25,495 nucleotides of DNA from the NCBI GenBank assembly GCA_900759475.1, contig CAAEVK010000023.1, positions 1 through 25,495 of the forward strand, written 5' to 3'. The stretch comes from Clostridia bacterium. Its GTDB lineage: Bacteria; Bacillota; Clostridia; TANB77; CAG-508. Numbering within the stretch: the first letter of the stretch is position 1; the number at the start of each line of letters is the position of its first letter. This document shows positions 23,995 through 25,495 of this stretch, in pieces. The notes below the pieces were generated by a model, which was given only the letters and a program-made list of their open reading frames with translations, did no database searches and was not told the DNA's origin. A program made the position numbers and the translations under genes.

Positions 23995-24621
23995 TTATTC
24001 TACACTTCCCCATCTATCAATAGGCCAAAATCTTAATAACACCTTTCCTTCTATTTTTGAAATTGGTACGCATCCAAAACTTCTACTATCCATACTAGCA
24101 GAACGATTATCTCCCATTACAAAAATACAATCTTGTGGTACAATAATATCTGTATATTCTCCTCCTTCATTTGTATACAAACCTTCTGTTAAATAATCTT
24201 CTATTAAAAGTTCTCCATTAATAAATACCTTTCCATCTTTTATTTCTACATGTTCTCCCGGTAATCCAATTACCCTTTTTATATAACTTGTCTTTCCAAT
24301 TTCTAAAGTATAATAAATAAAATTTTCAAAAAAACCCTTTTGACTATTATCATAAATTGCAACTGGGTTTTCTTTGCTTTCTGCTTTACTGATTGGTGCT
24401 TCAAAGGTAATAATTTCTCCCCTTTGAGGAGCATTTTGAAATGTTCTATATAATCGATTTAGCAATAATCTTTCTCCAGATTTTAATGTTGGATACATTG
24501 ATGTATGTTGTACTAATGTTGGAGTTCCAATATAGTACTTTATTCCTAAACCTAATGCAACCGCAACAATAATACATATACACCATTCTATTATTTCTTT
24601 TACAGTTTTATTTATTATCAA
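23995..24621 (-). CDS. lepB: Signal peptidase I
   Basis: This 208-aa type I signal peptidase has one N-terminal membrane anchor (residues about 10-32; IIEWCICIIVAVALGLGIKY). The catalytic Ser lies in QHTSMYPTL and the catalytic Lys in SYIKRVIGLPG. Later family boxes are DCIFVMGDNRSASMDSR and GKVLLRFWP. The frame is open to an ATG at 24687, but a TTGAAA-17-TATAAT promoter lies inside that extension. AAGGA followed by TTG at 24621 is therefore the likely start. It cleaves signal peptides from exported proteins at the outer face of the membrane. Confidence 0.88.
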   Translation of the reverse strand: MIINKTVKEIIEWCICIIVAVALGLGIKYYIGTPTLVQHTSMYPTLKSGERLLLNRLYRTFQNAPQRGEIITFEAPISKAESKENPVAIYDNSQKGFFENFIYYTLEIGKTSYIKRVIGLPGEHVEIKDGKVFINGELLIEDYLTEGLYTNEGGEYTDIIVPQDCIFVMGDNRSASMDSRSFGCVPISKIEGKVLLRFWPIDRWGSVE

Positions 24622-24654
24622 AATAAATTCCTTCTTTCTTAAACTATGTACTTT

Positions 24655-24683
24655 ATTATACCAGCATATTTTTTTGATTTCAA
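24655..24683 (-). promoter_or_regulatory. Promoter of signal peptidase I
   Basis: On the minus strand, TTGAAA (24678-24683), a 17-nt spacer and TATAAT (24655-24660), 34 nt before the TTG start. It rules out the longer reading frame as the main product. Confidence 0.7.
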
Positions 24684-24829
24684 TCATTTTTTTATTGTCT
24701 CATTCAATTTTTGTTAAACAATGTTAAAAAATAACTTATTGATAATTTTAAAATTTTTATAAAATAATCTATAAATTAGTTTATTTAAGCTTTAGTCTAG
24801 GAATTTTTATAATACTTATTTGAACAAAA

Positions 24830-24982
24830 TCACTTTCTTTTCAAACTATTTTCTAACTCAACAGCAATATACTGAAAAGCATTTCGTAAGTTATTGTCTT
24901 CACATATTTTTAATAATAATTGAATTAATTGTTCACTTTTTCCATATTTTTTACTTAATTTTTGTATAGTGTCTTTTTCCAT
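24830..24982 (-). CDS. Hypothetical 50-aa protein
   Basis: This short gene has a good AGGAGG site, ATG at 24982 and stop TGA at 24830. The product starts MEKDTIQKLSKKYGKSEQLI and ends VELENSLKRK. It is mainly helical by composition, with one Cys in LLLKICEDNNLRNAF. A promoter of the form CTGACA-17-TATAAA precedes it. There is no signal peptide or membrane helix, and I do not recognise the family. Confidence 0.6.
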   Translation of the reverse strand: MEKDTIQKLSKKYGKSEQLIQLLLKICEDNNLRNAFQYIAVELENSLKRK

Positions 24983-25031
24983 ATAGTTTCCTCCTAATAA
25001 TTATAAAATATATTTTTATTTCTATTTTAAT

Positions 25032-25060
25032 TTTATAATATTTATTACATTGAATGTCAG
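25032..25060 (-). promoter_or_regulatory. Probable promoter of the 50-aa gene
   Basis: On the minus strand, CTGACA (25055-25060), a 17-nt spacer and TATAAA (25032-25037), about 50 nt before the ATG. Confidence 0.45.
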
Positions 25061-25137
25061 TCCGACTATATGAACTTTTTCATATTTTTTATATAATATT
25101 GTCGAAAATTGTTTTGTTGTATGGCAATTTGTTTTTT

Positions 25138-25220
25138 CCTATAAGAAAAATGGCTTAGCCACATGTACAGGTTTGCTTCGCAAACTGCACAGTTCAAAGA
25201 AACTTAACCTTGTTATATAG
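25138..25220. repeat. Dispersed element, copy B (inverted relative to copy A)
   Basis: Read on the minus strand it begins CTATATAACAAGGTTAA and shares CTGTGC, AAGCAAAC and TTTTTCTTA blocks with copy A at 22421-22506. It also contains a small hairpin, GGTTTGC / GCAAACT. The far terminal repeat appears shortened by a few bases. Confidence 0.55.
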
Positions 25221-25226
25221 TAAATA

Positions 25227-25262
25227 AAAAGAGGGTGTCCTAGAATAGGAACCCTCTTTTTA
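25227..25262 (-). terminator. Terminator downstream of the truncated gene
   Basis: AAAAGAGGGT, then TCCTA, GAA, TAGGA, then ACCCTCTTTT form a long near-perfect stem with one bulged G. The minus-strand transcript would end in a T-run. Confidence 0.8.
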
Positions 25263-25266
25263 TTTT

Positions 25267-25420
25267 TTATTCCTTTGTTATGACTTCTTTTTGGGAAAGT
25301 TCATACGTTTGCAATGTCATTAAAATCATATCTAATCGTTCTGAAACCCTTGCTGTACTTCCTAGCCTTAATTCTTTAGCAATACAATTTTGTGAAATAT
25401 CTGGATCGGTTATAATAAAT
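25267..25420 (-). pseudogene. C-terminal fragment of an unrecognised gene, cut by IS insertion
   Basis: About 50 codons run in frame to a TAA at 25267. They include TDPDISQNCIAKELRLGSTA, RVSERLDMILMTLQTYE and LSQKEVITKE, which has good coding character. No start codon or ribosome binding site is present at the 5' end. The frame runs straight into the presumed IS end (TGGACAAAAAAG at about 25421). I read it as the remaining tail of a gene split by the element. The family is not recognised. Confidence 0.5.
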
Positions 25421-25495
25421 TGGACAAAAAAGATAAGGACATGTTAAAATAAAAAATAAATGGAGGGATTAACATGTCAAGAAGGGAAAGAAGAG
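25421..25495 (+). mobile_element. Left end of a probable IS3-type insertion sequence
   Basis: TGGACAAAAAAGATAAGGAC at 25421 resembles the terminal inverted repeats of IS3-family (IS150-like) elements. About 50 nt further in is a transposase-like start codon. The element continues beyond the window, so the family is a guess from the terminal sequence and the first residues. Confidence 0.5.
25474..25495 (+). CDS. Start of a probable transposase OrfA (cut by window edge)
   Basis: GGAGGG at 25462-25467 precedes ATG 25474. Only seven codons are visible, reading MSRRERR. Many IS3-family OrfA proteins begin in this way, and the position just inside a terminal repeat fits. Confidence 0.45.

Noticed and set aside
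1..25495. CRISPR array
   Set aside because: No regularly spaced repeats were seen; the only repeats are the pair at 658/1179, the pair at 22421/25138 and the short repeat at 23017/23106.

Overview
The window is AT-rich DNA with AGGAGG-type ribosome binding sites and sigma-A-type promoters. Its families (DUF2975/XRE pairs, DUF4173, DUF975, DUF378, YlmH, ABC-F, Gram-positive signal peptidase I) point to a low-GC Firmicute, most likely a Clostridia-type gut or anaerobic bacterium. No rRNA, tRNA or CRISPR array was seen.

Layout. 1-1200: remnant of an accessory region, with a cut-off DnaC-like gene, an HTH_36-type protein and a 5'-truncated M14 peptidase fragment flanked by a short direct repeat. 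1185-3345 (-): operon of DUF4173 membrane protein, DUF2975 membrane protein and XRE regulator, with a consensus promoter beside a 15-bp inverted repeat. 3604-4744 (-): membrane-anchored HtrA protease. 4959-12367 (+): a two-module NRPS (C-A-T-C-A-T-R) ending in a thioester reductase. It is followed by a 7TM histidine kinase and an HD-GYP response regulator, then a DUF975 membrane protein. 16171-18329 (-): Tex. Then, all on the minus strand, ABC-F, DUF378, CorA, YlmH and an XRE regulator. After these come an unknown + gene, a 74-aa protein, signal peptidase I, a 50-aa protein, a truncated gene and the left end of a probable IS3-type element at the right edge.

Main observation. Five genes (M14 fragment, htrA, NRPS, HD-GYP regulator, tex) are each split into two or three reading frames. 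All seven breaks have the same form. The frame-0 codon at the break is CGG, and skipping its C (+1) so that the next codon is GGN (Gly) restores a conserved, full-length protein. After correction the four complete genes are 379, 2468, 351 and 718 codons plus stop. Only one other in-phase CGG was found in the credible genes: codon 8 of the 74-aa protein. CGG trinucleotides in other phases (TTC GGA, ACC GGA, ACG GTG and so on) are common and cause no break. The sites lie on both genomic strands but always in the same coding phase and on the sense strand, which a sequencing artefact would not be expected to follow. The simplest reading is that CGG is unassigned or very poorly decoded here and acts as a +1 frameshift signal. 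This is an inference from sequence only. The 74-aa gene is a real counter-example to a strict rule.

How the genes may work together. The NRPS resembles gut Clostridia assembly lines that release dipeptide aldehydes (pyrazinone precursors). The kinase starts 13 nt after it and is followed by an HD-GYP regulator, so synthesis may be tied to a sensor and c-di-GMP turnover. The right half is mostly housekeeping, with a dispersed ~85-bp repeat and an IS-disrupted edge.
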